Assembly: GCA_028064935.1 (NCBI GenBank)
Contig: JAPTWT010000229.1
Span: 1 to 10,445, forward strand
DNA length: 10,445 bases
DNA from: Gammaproteobacteria bacterium
GTDB lineage: Bacteria > Pseudomonadota > Gammaproteobacteria > Acidiferrobacterales > Acidiferrobacteraceae
Reading direction: 5' to 3'
Numbering within the stretch: the first letter of the stretch is position 1; every line of letters begins with the position of its first letter. The position numbers and the translations under genes are program-made. Shown piece by piece: positions 1 to 6,073 of the stretch. The notes beneath the pieces are model-generated. The model was given only the letters and a program-made list of their open reading frames with translations, made no database searches and had not been told where the DNA came from.

Positions 1-361
1 CCCATCCGCAAAGGCCGCATCGCGGATCCCTGGATACCGAAGGCGTATATCGTGCATTCGTACCCTCACCAACGCTTTGCTGCCAAATACTCGAGGTAGA
101 AGCCGGCCACGTTCGCAGCGCCTACCCGGGTCTGTGCGCCGGTCTCCGGCGATCGGCATTCCTGGTGCGACCAAACGAGATGGCCGTATAAGAGGGTCCC
201 TGCGAGACCGGGCAAAAAGGAGGACGGCCGTTACCCGGGACACCAGGCCTCGCGGCAGAAACAGGCGAGGTTACAGGCATGCCCGCCCGGCAGTCCCTGG
301 CTGCAGGACCTTGGGCACACGCATCAGCCCTTACCGTGTGGCCGATCGTCTCGCTTGCCAC
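1..361. other. Left-edge stretch without a supportable gene
   Basis: No convincing gene is present. Plus frame 1 is open from the window edge and ends at TAG 106-108, giving a fragment with the readable segment PWIPKAYIVHSYPHQRF. This could be the end of a gene that starts outside the window or a decayed remnant; I do not recognise it. The longer open frames that follow on both strands are very rich in Arg, Pro and Gly, have no ribosome binding site, and look like chance frames in GC-rich DNA. Confidence 0.4.
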
Positions 362-367
362 TATACT
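362..367 (+). promoter_or_regulatory. Possible -10 box (TATACT) for the zinc-ribbon/OB-fold gene
   Basis: TATACT matches the sigma70 -10 consensus at five of six positions and lies 44 bases before the ATG at 412, which would give a leader of roughly 40 bases. No good -35 box is found 16-18 bases upstream (the bases there read about TGGCCG), so this would be a weak or activator-dependent promoter, or a chance match. Confidence 0.35.
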
Positions 368-411
368 CCCCGCGAGAGACGCATCGCTCTGACACGGGAA
401 GCACGAACACT

Positions 412-918
412 ATGATCTGCCGACATTGCAAGCAAACCATCAACTACCGCACCTTGCAGTGCCCCCATTGCGCCGAAATTCAATGGCGCATACTTACCGC
501 GGCCACGGTGGTGGCCTTTTTCGGGCTCGTGATTGCCGATGTGGCATTACCCCTATTCGTTCCTCACAGGACAGGCGCCAGCACATCGCCGCACCTTCCT
601 GTGGTCACGATTTCGGCCCGCAAGCTTTACACGGCTTACCACACCGATCCGGGGGCGATGAACCGTCGCTTGGCGGGACACACGGTACGGATAAGCGGCG
701 TTGTGACCTCCATCGCGCTGGATTTCGCAAACCGGCCTGTGGTATCACTGCAAAGTAGGCGCCATGTCAACGACCAGATGACGATGAAGGGGTCTGAGAA
801 AGCGGCGGCAGCCAAACTCCATACCGGCGAAAGAGTGGTTATCGATTGTGCGCATATGTCCAGCATTATGGGGATCCCCGAGGGGAGCGACTGCACATTC
901 GAGAGCCGCTCGCGTTGA
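412..918 (+). CDS. Membrane-anchored zinc-ribbon protein with tRNA_anti-like (OB-fold) domain
   Basis: The protein has 168 residues. An N-terminal zinc ribbon uses C3, C6, C17 and C20 (CRHC and CPHC). One hydrophobic segment follows at about residues 25-50, so the ribbon should be cytoplasmic and the rest outside. Residues about 66-165 read like a tRNA_anti-like/OB-fold domain (PF12869 type): SARKLYTAYHTDPGAMNRR, then GHTVRISGVV, and a late GERVVIDC strand. In that family the fold is common in small envelope proteins of unknown role, and tRNA binding is not implied. The ATG at 412 is chosen because the Cys pair begins directly after it and a GGGAAG-like site lies about ten bases upstream; an upstream in-frame start at 355 would add 19 residues of poor quality. 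No operon partner is visible. The name is domain-based; the biological role is unknown. Confidence 0.75.
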   Translation: MICRHCKQTINYRTLQCPHCAEIQWRILTAATVVAFFGLVIADVALPLFVPHRTGASTSPHLPVVTISARKLYTAYHTDPGAMNRRLAGHTVRISGVVTSIALDFANRPVVSLQSRRHVNDQMTMKGSEKAAAAKLHTGERVVIDCAHMSSIMGIPEGSDCTFESRSR

Positions 919-935
919 GCCCTCCTTATGGCCCC

Positions 936-1386
936 TTAGGGACCGAACTCCGAGGGCAATCCGTGGATCCGATTGGCCTTAAGCGCTGTGCGCCTTCACA
1001 AACGCCTAGCGGGCGCGGTGGGCCGCGAGGAGCGCATGGCTTTCGGTGCTCTTGATGGGCACGAGGCGCATATTGGGACGCGAGACCGTGTCCGGGATCG
1101 CGTCGGCAGCGACGGCATCGTTCTTTGGGGTCTTTGACGGAGGGCTTCACGAGGTGCGGGGCCATGAGCCTCACCGTGTGTCCTGGCGCCGAGGGTTTTC
1201 GAGCCCCATATGTGGGCACAGCCACAGGCCTCGAGGGCGATGAGACAAGGCTTATGGCTGGAGAAAGACGTGCGCCTTTGAAGACGTTTGCATAGTTTTT
1301 TTGACAGCCGCCTTGCCATGGGCCTTGACACCGTGGATGGCAACAACCGTCTCTACCAGATCCATTCCCATCGTTGTGATCTTCAT
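936..1386 (-). pseudogene. IS110-family transposase, 5' fragment, multiply frameshifted
   Basis: Reading the minus strand from ATG 1386 gives MKITTMGMDLVETVVAIHGV, the typical IS110 N-terminus, preceded by an AAGGGGAGA ribosome binding site. This frame ends at a stop at 1254-1252. Homology continues in other frames: CLIALEACGCAHIW, then GHTVRLMAPHLVKPSVK, then NDAVAADAIPDTVSRPNMRL and LVPIKSTESHALLAAHRAR, and finally ANRIHGLPSEFGP ending at TAA 936-938. The expected DEDD residues (D of MDL, E of LEACG, the two Asp of NDA..ADA) can all be found, spread over several frames. Only about the first 150-170 of some 340 residues remain; the C-terminal Transposase_20 half is absent, and the relic stops 17 bases from the end of the neighbouring gene. 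It cannot make an active enzyme. It sits between two unrelated membrane-protein genes and marks an old insertion. Confidence 0.88.
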
Positions 1387-1539
1387 GATCGTCTCCCCTT
1401 ATGGCGAGAGCGTTCACGCCCTTCACGGTGGCGCGCGTGATGTCGTTCAGGGTGGGGTGGCCACGGTATGTGTAATAGAGAGAGCCTTGCTGGCTCAGGC
1501 TTTATTCTGGAGGCCGCGCAGAGTAAGCTTCCGGGCACG

Positions 1540-2103
1540 ATGGGATACCAAGACCGGGACTGGTACAAAGACGCACAGCGTGATAGGCCACCGGTCGCAC
1601 GCAAACCAGCCCCACCCAAGCGCAAGGGCCCCGTGTTTTCGTACATCCTGCTCTGGGTTGTGATTGGCCTGGTTTTTTATGGTCTGGTCACGACATTTAT
1701 CCCGGGGATGGGGAGTTCACGGGTTCAGATTCTGCGCGATGGCTCGGTGGTACTCGGCACAAACCGCACCGGCAATTATGTGATAAACGGATCGATTAAC
1801 GGCGTTTCTGTGCGGTTTGTGGTGGATACTGGGGCTTCTCTGACCTCGGTATCGCAACGCGTAGCGCGGCACATGGGGCTGTTCGGTTGTGTGCCAGCGC
1901 GTTTCACGACAGCAAACGGCGAGGCACAGGTTTGCGTCGCTGGGGCACGGGATCTGCAATTCGGCGACTTCCGTGTGCAAAACGTACAGGTCGCCGTGAT
2001 GCCCGACATGGAGACGCAAGCCTTGCTGGGAATGAATGTTCTCAACAGGTTTCACATCACCCAAAATGGCGGCAAGATGATTATTTCTAAGCCATCGCCA
2101 TGA
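1540..2103 (+). CDS. TM-anchored retropepsin-like aspartic protease (TIGR02281 family)
   Basis: The protein has 187 residues. The start MGYQDRDWYK is characteristic of a proteobacterial family of clan AA, single-domain aspartic proteases. A basic, proline-rich stretch (residues 11-30) precedes one transmembrane helix at about 33-53, so the catalytic domain should lie in the periplasm. The domain holds the active-site triad D96-T97-G98 in VVDTGAS, preceded by the strands GNYVINGSINGVSVRF, and ends with the conserved LLGMNVLNRF (162-171). Like retropepsin, such a protein has one DTG per chain and would work as a homodimer. Substrates of the family are unknown. An upstream in-frame start at 1468 would add 24 residues reaching toward the IS110 relic; the ATG at 1540 fits the family start, though its ribosome binding site is weak. 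The gene appears intact and monocistronic. Confidence 0.88.
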   Translation: MGYQDRDWYKDAQRDRPPVARKPAPPKRKGPVFSYILLWVVIGLVFYGLVTTFIPGMGSSRVQILRDGSVVLGTNRTGNYVINGSINGVSVRFVVDTGASLTSVSQRVARHMGLFGCVPARFTTANGEAQVCVAGARDLQFGDFRVQNVQVAVMPDMETQALLGMNVLNRFHITQNGGKMIISKPSP

Positions 2104-2490
2104 AACTCGAATGCTTAACCAGTTGTTATTCTCGAAATCGGCAATGCGCTGATGAGCTCTGAGGAGCGGGAATAAGGGGATGATATAGGCCTAGAAAACT
2201 GGCGTTGCATGCGCTCCAGGAAAATACATCATTGGAGCGGAGACTTGGCTAAGTTTGTCGAAAATACAGAGGGCACGGAAGTCCCTTACGTTCAGGCAGG
2301 GCATGGAAACACAATGCAATTCCCAATATCGGCGTCGAATGCGGGATACACCTCAACGCGCGAAAATGCGTGAGGGAAAGTGAGGGAACAAAGGGCTCGG
2401 CTAGGGCTGTGGCTGTTGTTGAACAGCAGGGTGCATTTAGTAGAAACGAAATGGGGAGAATTTAAAAGGAATGGGTGTACGCGGTAATAC
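2104..2490. other. Gene-poor intergenic stretch between converging genes
   Basis: About 390 bases separate the aspartic protease gene from the 3' end of the minus-strand DUF697-like gene. Open frames here are short, lack ribosome binding sites and show no recognisable domain. The stretch looks more AT-rich than its surroundings. No clear rho-independent terminator was found, although the flanking genes converge and one would be expected. The only local structure noted is the tandem decamer at 2370-2389. Confidence 0.4.
2370..2389. repeat. Two tandem copies of a 10-base unit, GTGAGGGAAA
   Basis: GTGAGGGAAA is followed at once by GTGAGGGAAC, so nine of ten bases are shared between adjacent units. 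With only two copies it may be chance or a small slippage product in otherwise featureless intergenic DNA. No function is claimed. Confidence 0.45.
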
Positions 2491-2847
2491 CTAGGCGCGA
2501 ACAAAAGACCCAAAATACTTATCAGCCGCCCAGCCTATGGTTTCCGTCAGTGCGGCGGCTGTCGCTGCATTCACAGCGTTGCCGGCGCCAGGCAACCACC
2601 CCACAACCCATTCTACGACGACGCGGCCCACGGTCAGACTCGCATATGGCAAGAGAAACTTCGCCACAACACCTTCTGTGACCGAGGCCCCGTGCTCGCG
2701 GGCAATGGCCATGACCATTGCCGCCTGAATCGGGAGGATGACCGCCTCATCGGCACCAGGGACCTGCGCGAAGCTCACCGCTGCGGCGGCACTCGCCAGG
2801 GCCGCCTCGTGAATAATCGCGTGGATCTTTTGTGGGGACGCTGCCAT
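2491..2847 (-). CDS. Short DUF697-like hydrophobic protein
   Basis: The protein has 118 residues from the ATG at 2847. It reads like a stand-alone DUF697 domain (COG3597 type, usually joined to or encoded beside GTPases such as YcjX/YcjF): an Ala-rich helix, then ADEAVILPIQAAMVMAIARE with the family's Gln and Met (Q41, M44), then VGRVVVEWVVGWLPGAGNAV with the Pro-Gly-x-Gly turn at 86-89, and a final AALTETIGWAADKYF. Two hydrophobic segments (about 17-50 and 72-102) suggest membrane association. The start at 2847 is preferred over 2853 because AAGGA lies five bases before it, whereas it abuts 2853. There is no GTPase domain or GTPase gene in the window, so a separate role or a distant partner must be assumed. 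It is transcribed away from the Ntn-hydrolase gene. The family assignment is by pattern only. Confidence 0.7.
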   Translation of the reverse strand: MAASPQKIHAIIHEAALASAAAAVSFAQVPGADEAVILPIQAAMVMAIAREHGASVTEGVVAKFLLPYASLTVGRVVVEWVVGWLPGAGNAVNAATAAALTETIGWAADKYFGSFVRA

Positions 2848-2975
2848 ATCCATCCTTGTTTACTGATGATGTCAATTGTGCCTGGGTGCCTTACCGCATC
2901 CGGTCCACAGCCCCAAAACAGGACACCAACGGCGCTATAAGACCTCAAACGCGTTTCAGACGACAGCCACGCAAG

Positions 2976-2992
2976 CTTGCGGGAGCCGCAAG
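2976..2992. promoter_or_regulatory. Perfect 7-3-7 inverted repeat, candidate operator
   Basis: CTTGCGG and CCGCAAG flank a central GAG. The site lies 175 bases upstream of the Ntn-hydrolase start and 129 bases upstream of the divergent DUF697-like start, so a dimeric regulator here could control both. It has the same 7-3-7 geometry as the palindrome at 7250-7266, but not the same bases. It has no T-tract, so it is not a terminator. Confidence 0.4.
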
Positions 2993-3060
2993 GGCGAAGT
3001 AGCTCATGCCCCATCTCGGAATATGACGCGCCCCAGGCCATCCCGATCCGGATCTTCCCA

Positions 3061-3079
3061 TGCGACATGAGTTGTCGCA
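3061..3079 (+). promoter_or_regulatory. Perfect 7-5-7 inverted repeat in the leader of the Ntn-hydrolase gene
   Basis: TGCGACA and TGTCGCA flank the loop TGAGT, about 90 bases before the start codon at 3168. It could be a DNA operator or a hairpin in the 5' leader RNA. It has no following T-run. The arms are GC-rich enough to form by chance in such DNA, so function is uncertain. Confidence 0.35.
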
Positions 3080-3155
3080 GCCGGGACCTATGATGGGTCG
3101 TATCGGGGACGCGGAAAGCCATCGCGGCCGGATGATCCATCAGGGCGATTGCGAC

Positions 3156-3164
3156 AGGGGAGGG
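3156..3164 (+). promoter_or_regulatory. Strong ribosome binding site that fixes the start at 3168
   Basis: AGGGGAGGG ends three bases before ATG 3168. It decides between this start and an upstream in-frame ATG at 3060, which has no such site and would put 36 residues before the predicted catalytic Thr. Confidence 0.6.
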
Positions 3165-3167
3165 CCT

Positions 3168-4397
3168 ATGACGTGCGAAGTGGTGGTCATGAACAAACGG
3201 GGTATTGCGCTCGCCGCAGATAGCGCCGTCACCTTGAGCGACGGGGATGGCAACGCGAGCAAGGTCTATTACACGGCCGAGAAGCTCTTTTGTCTATCCC
3301 CGGATCTGCCGGTGGCCATCATGACATACGGTCCGGCCGACATCATGGGCGTGCCGTGGGAGACGGTCGTCAAGGTCTACGCGCAAAAGCTCGGGGGGCG
3401 GCGCTTTGATACCTTGGCCGAGTATGCGCAGGACTTCCTTGCGTTCATCGAGGGGGCCGACTGGCTCTTCCCCGGAGAGACGCAGACACACTGGCTGCAG
3501 AGCCTCGTCTACGGCTTCTGGAAGGAGTGCTATGTGGACGAACTGGAAAGGATGCTGGCGGAAGAGGAAAAAACCACCCCCAAGGGTAAACTCAAAAAGC
3601 TCGCGGCCATCATCGCCGCGGACCATGAGGACTGGGAGCGCTATCCGGATCTCGCCTGCGTGAGTTCGGACTATGGCCAGCGTGTGCGGGAGATCTTTGC
3701 CGAGGCCCTGGACGAGGCTGAGCATGACCTCCTTGAGGAATTGGCCTTGACCCCCGCCCTGCAGGAGGCCCTGCGCAAGACTGTGGAGTTCGCCTACCAA
3801 AAGGAGTGGTTCCACCCCCGCGATCGCAGCCATGTGGTGATCGCCGGCATGGGGGAGGCCGAACCCTTCCCGATTTTGCTGGAATACGAGGTCGGTACGC
3901 TGGCCGCGGGCACGCTGCGCTACCGGAAGGCCGACGAGACGCGGGTCGGCGAGGACTCGGACGGCACGGTCGCGCCTTTCGGGCAAAGAGAGATCATCGA
4001 TTCCGTGATCCAAGGGATCCATCCGCGCATCTATGGTCAGCTCATGAGAGCGGCCGCCCGGATGCCGCAGGATCTGGAGGATTACGACGACGAAGACGAA
4101 CCCGAAGAGATCGAGGAAAGGGCGGAGGCGTTCTCCCAGTTGGTGCGTGAGGAGGTTCTGCGGCCCTACGCGAAGCCGCTTCTGTCGGCGGTGAGCGCGC
4201 TCCCGCGCCAGGACCTGGCGAAGATGGCCGAGTCACTCGTGAATCTGACCGCGTTTTTTATGCGCATGTCGGCCGATGAGGAGCAGACGGTGTCAGAGCC
4301 GGTGGACGTGGCCCTGCTCTCGAAGGGTGATGGGTTCATCTGGGTCAAGCACAAGGATGTGCGGGGTCTTGCCTATGATCGATCCATTGGCGCCTGA
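3168..4397 (+). CDS. HslV/proteasome-like Ntn-hydrolase, long form
   Basis: The protein has 409 residues. It begins MTCEVVVMNKRGIALAADSA, closely following the start of HslV and proteasome beta subunits: after Met removal Thr would be the N-terminal nucleophile, D18 matches Asp17 and K39 (TAEKLF) is the likely counterpart of Lys33. The rest of the Ntn core is split: SHVVIAGMGEAEPFPILLEY (about 221-240) and PVDVALLSKGDGFIWVKHK (about 378-396) look like later core strands. Between them lie a mainly helical insert (about 65-215) and a strongly acidic segment (about 302-319). HslV has only about 175 residues, so this is a distinct, enlarged family. No HslU or other AAA+ unfoldase is encoded nearby. 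It probably hydrolyses peptides or itself, but this is inference. It is followed after 24 bases by the DUF2779 nuclease gene, which has its own strong ribosome binding site, so the two are likely co-transcribed. Confidence 0.75.
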   Translation: MTCEVVVMNKRGIALAADSAVTLSDGDGNASKVYYTAEKLFCLSPDLPVAIMTYGPADIMGVPWETVVKVYAQKLGGRRFDTLAEYAQDFLAFIEGADWLFPGETQTHWLQSLVYGFWKECYVDELERMLAEEEKTTPKGKLKKLAAIIAADHEDWERYPDLACVSSDYGQRVREIFAEALDEAEHDLLEELALTPALQEALRKTVEFAYQKEWFHPRDRSHVVIAGMGEAEPFPILLEYEVGTLAAGTLRYRKADETRVGEDSDGTVAPFGQREIIDSVIQGIHPRIYGQLMRAAARMPQDLEDYDDEDEPEEIEERAEAFSQLVREEVLRPYAKPLLSAVSALPRQDLAKMAESLVNLTAFFMRMSADEEQTVSEPVDVALLSKGDGFIWVKHKDVRGLAYDRSIGA

Positions 4398-4421
4398 CGG
4401 GTGCGAGAAGAGGGGGAGGGT

Positions 4422-5909
4422 ATGACGCGCGTCTTCGGCTTGTCCAAATCGAAACTGATGGCGTTCCGGCAATGTCCGCGTAGGCTCTGGTTGTCGGTCC
4501 ATAGGCCGGACTGCGTGCCGGCCGACGACACGAACGAGGCGGTTCTGGCGACGGGCACGGACGTGGGCGTCATCGCCCGTCAGGGCTGGCCGGATGGCAT
4601 CCTGATTGCCCCCGAGGGACCGCTGACCGAGGCCTTGAGCCAGACGCAGACAGCACTTGCGGCGCGCAAGCCCCTGTTCGAGGCCACCGTGCAGCAAGAC
4701 GGGGTGCTGGTGCGGGCCGACGTCCTGGTGCCCCGGCCACGGGGCGCAGCCTTCGATCTCATCGAGGTGAAGTCATCGACCCATGTTAAAGACTATCAGC
4801 TCGAGGATGTCGCCATTCAATCACAGATCTTCGCGGCGGCGGGTGTGCCCTTGAAGCGTCGGGTGCTGCAGTACATCAACAGCGCGTTCGTCTACCCGGG
4901 GGGTGGCTGTTACCACGAGGTCCGGCCGGATGGGAGTCGCAATGGCCTCTTTGCCGCGGAGGACGTGACTAGGGCCGTGACGTCTATCCAGGCCGAGGTC
5001 CCGGGATGGATCGATGCGGCCCGGCGGACGCTGGCAGGCGCCATGCCGGATGAAACGGACGGATGCAACGACCCCTATCCCTGCCCCTATCAGGCCTTCT
5101 GCCATGCGCAGGCACCGGAATATCCGCTCTCCTGTCTGCCCCGGATCCGGGCGGAGGCGATCGCCGCCCTGGCCGAAAAAGGCTACCAGGACGTGCGGGA
5201 TGTCCCGGCAGGGGTGCTCACCGTCCCCGCTCACGAGTGGGTGCGGCAGGTGACCTGCTCCGGTCAACCCGAGCTGCGCCCCGGGGCCCGGGCGGCTCTT
5301 GCGGTCCTCGATTACCCCCGCTATTACGTGGATTTCGAGACGATCCAGTTCGCCGTGCCGATCTGGCCGGGCACGCGTCCCTATGAGCAGCTGCCCTTTC
5401 AGTGGTCCTGCCATCGCGAGGACCGATCGGGCGCCCTAAGCCACTGGGAGTTCCTGGATCTCTCCGGCGCCGATCCGACCAGGGCGTTTGCCGAGACCCT
5501 GATTGCGGCCTTGGGCACGAAGGGCCCTATCTGTGTCTATAACCAGGGCTTCGAGGGTCGTGTCATCCGTGAGCTCGCCCTCCGATATCCGGAGCTTGCC
5601 GCATCGCTTGCGGCCCTTCTTTCGCGCCTGATCGATCTTTTGCCGTTGACGCGCGCGCACTATTACCACCCGGCCATGAAGGGGTCGTGGTCGATCAAGG
5701 CCGTTTTGCCGACCATCGCGCCTGATCTGGATTACGCCGAACTGTCCGAGGTGCAGGATGGGGGCGGGGCCCAGGAGGCCTATCGGGAGGCCATCGCCCC
5801 CGACACCCCGCCGGACCGCAAACAGGTCCTCGATCAGGCCCTGCGGCGCTACTGCGGCCGGGACACCGAGGCCCTCGTGCGGCTGGCGGCTTTCCTGAAG
5901 CAGGGCTAA
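4422..5909 (+). CDS. DUF2779 protein: PD-(D/E)XK/Cas4-like nuclease fused to DEDD exonuclease-like domain
   Basis: The protein has 495 residues. The start FGLSKSKLMAFRQCPRRLWL is typical of DUF2779/RecB-like nucleases. The PD-(D/E)XK site is seen as D100, E115-V-K117 (FDLIEVKSS) and a following Gln helix (133-135). C18 with C215, C221 and C227 form the one-plus-three cysteine pattern that in Cas4 and AddB holds a 4Fe-4S cluster. The C-terminal half is an RNase H-like DEDD exonuclease: D304 and E306 in YYVDFET, VYNQGFE (372-378), D405 in RLIDLLPL, SWSIKAVLP, and Y477-x3-D481. Both sites look complete, so the protein may degrade DNA (or RNA) in two ways. The ATG at 4422 is preferred over GTG 4401 because AGGGGGAGGG lies just before it. 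It lies 24 bases after the Ntn-hydrolase gene and is followed by a WYL regulator, suggesting a regulated nuclease-protease module. Confidence 0.85.
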   Translation: MTRVFGLSKSKLMAFRQCPRRLWLSVHRPDCVPADDTNEAVLATGTDVGVIARQGWPDGILIAPEGPLTEALSQTQTALAARKPLFEATVQQDGVLVRADVLVPRPRGAAFDLIEVKSSTHVKDYQLEDVAIQSQIFAAAGVPLKRRVLQYINSAFVYPGGGCYHEVRPDGSRNGLFAAEDVTRAVTSIQAEVPGWIDAARRTLAGAMPDETDGCNDPYPCPYQAFCHAQAPEYPLSCLPRIRAEAIAALAEKGYQDVRDVPAGVLTVPAHEWVRQVTCSGQPELRPGARAALAVLDYPRYYVDFETIQFAVPIWPGTRPYEQLPFQWSCHREDRSGALSHWEFLDLSGADPTRAFAETLIAALGTKGPICVYNQGFEGRVIRELALRYPELAASLAALLSRLIDLLPLTRAHYYHPAMKGSWSIKAVLPTIAPDLDYAELSEVQDGGGAQEAYREAIAPDTPPDRKQVLDQALRRYCGRDTEALVRLAAFLKQG

Positions 5910-6073
5910 ACTTCACATACAACATAACGATAAGACGATGCCACGACATTTCGGGGAGTGTGCGCGATCCACAGTCCGGGTTGCGTCGGGGGTGTGCCAG
6001 GGCAGTCCCGCAGCGCCGGGCCGGGAGTCCTCCGGGCGTACGGTGCTACAGGCGGCCACCACAAGGCGGCGTC
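5910..6073. other. Gap before the WYL gene
   Basis: The 164 bases between the DUF2779 gene and the WYL gene are long enough for a separate promoter, but no good -35/-10 pair was found. The first 40 bases are AT-rich (around ACATAACGATAAG, 5921-5933), after which the DNA is very GC-rich. No terminator is visible, so read-through from the upstream genes remains possible. Codons continue open upstream of 6074 to 5960, but the extra residues look non-coding. Confidence 0.35.

Larger units (their letters stand above)
2848..3167. other. Divergent intergenic region with inverted repeats
   Basis: These 320 bases lie between the start of the minus-strand DUF697-like gene and that of the plus-strand Ntn-hydrolase gene, and must hold the promoters for both. 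TATAAG at 2936-2941 is a possible plus-strand -10 box but lacks a matching -35. Two perfect inverted repeats (2976-2992, 3061-3079) and a longer-range pair (TGATGG 3091-3096 with CCATCA 3137-3142) suggest operators or a folded leader RNA. The open frame that continues upstream of 3168 to 3060 lacks a ribosome binding site and protein-like sequence. Confidence 0.5.

Noticed and set aside
1484..1506. GAGCC...GGCTC short stem followed by GCTTTATT
   Set aside because: The stem is only five base pairs and the T-tract is poor, so neither a terminator nor an IS end can be claimed.
2870..2875. TTGACA on the minus strand just upstream of the DUF697-like gene
   Set aside because: It matches a -35 box, but a -10 box at normal spacing would fall at or past the start codon, so it cannot serve the chosen start.
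2775..3140. Minus-strand open frame of 121 codons across the divergent region
   Set aside because: It overlaps the start of the DUF697-like gene in another frame and has no ribosome binding site or recognisable protein features.
3294..4022. Minus-strand open frame of 242 codons
   Set aside because: It lies wholly antisense to the Ntn-hydrolase gene, which has a strong ribosome binding site and family motifs; the antisense product has no recognisable domain and no ribosome binding site.
4821..5414. Minus-strand open frame of 197 codons
   Set aside because: It is antisense to the DUF2779 gene and rich in Gly, Arg and Pro, as expected for a shadow frame in GC-rich coding DNA.
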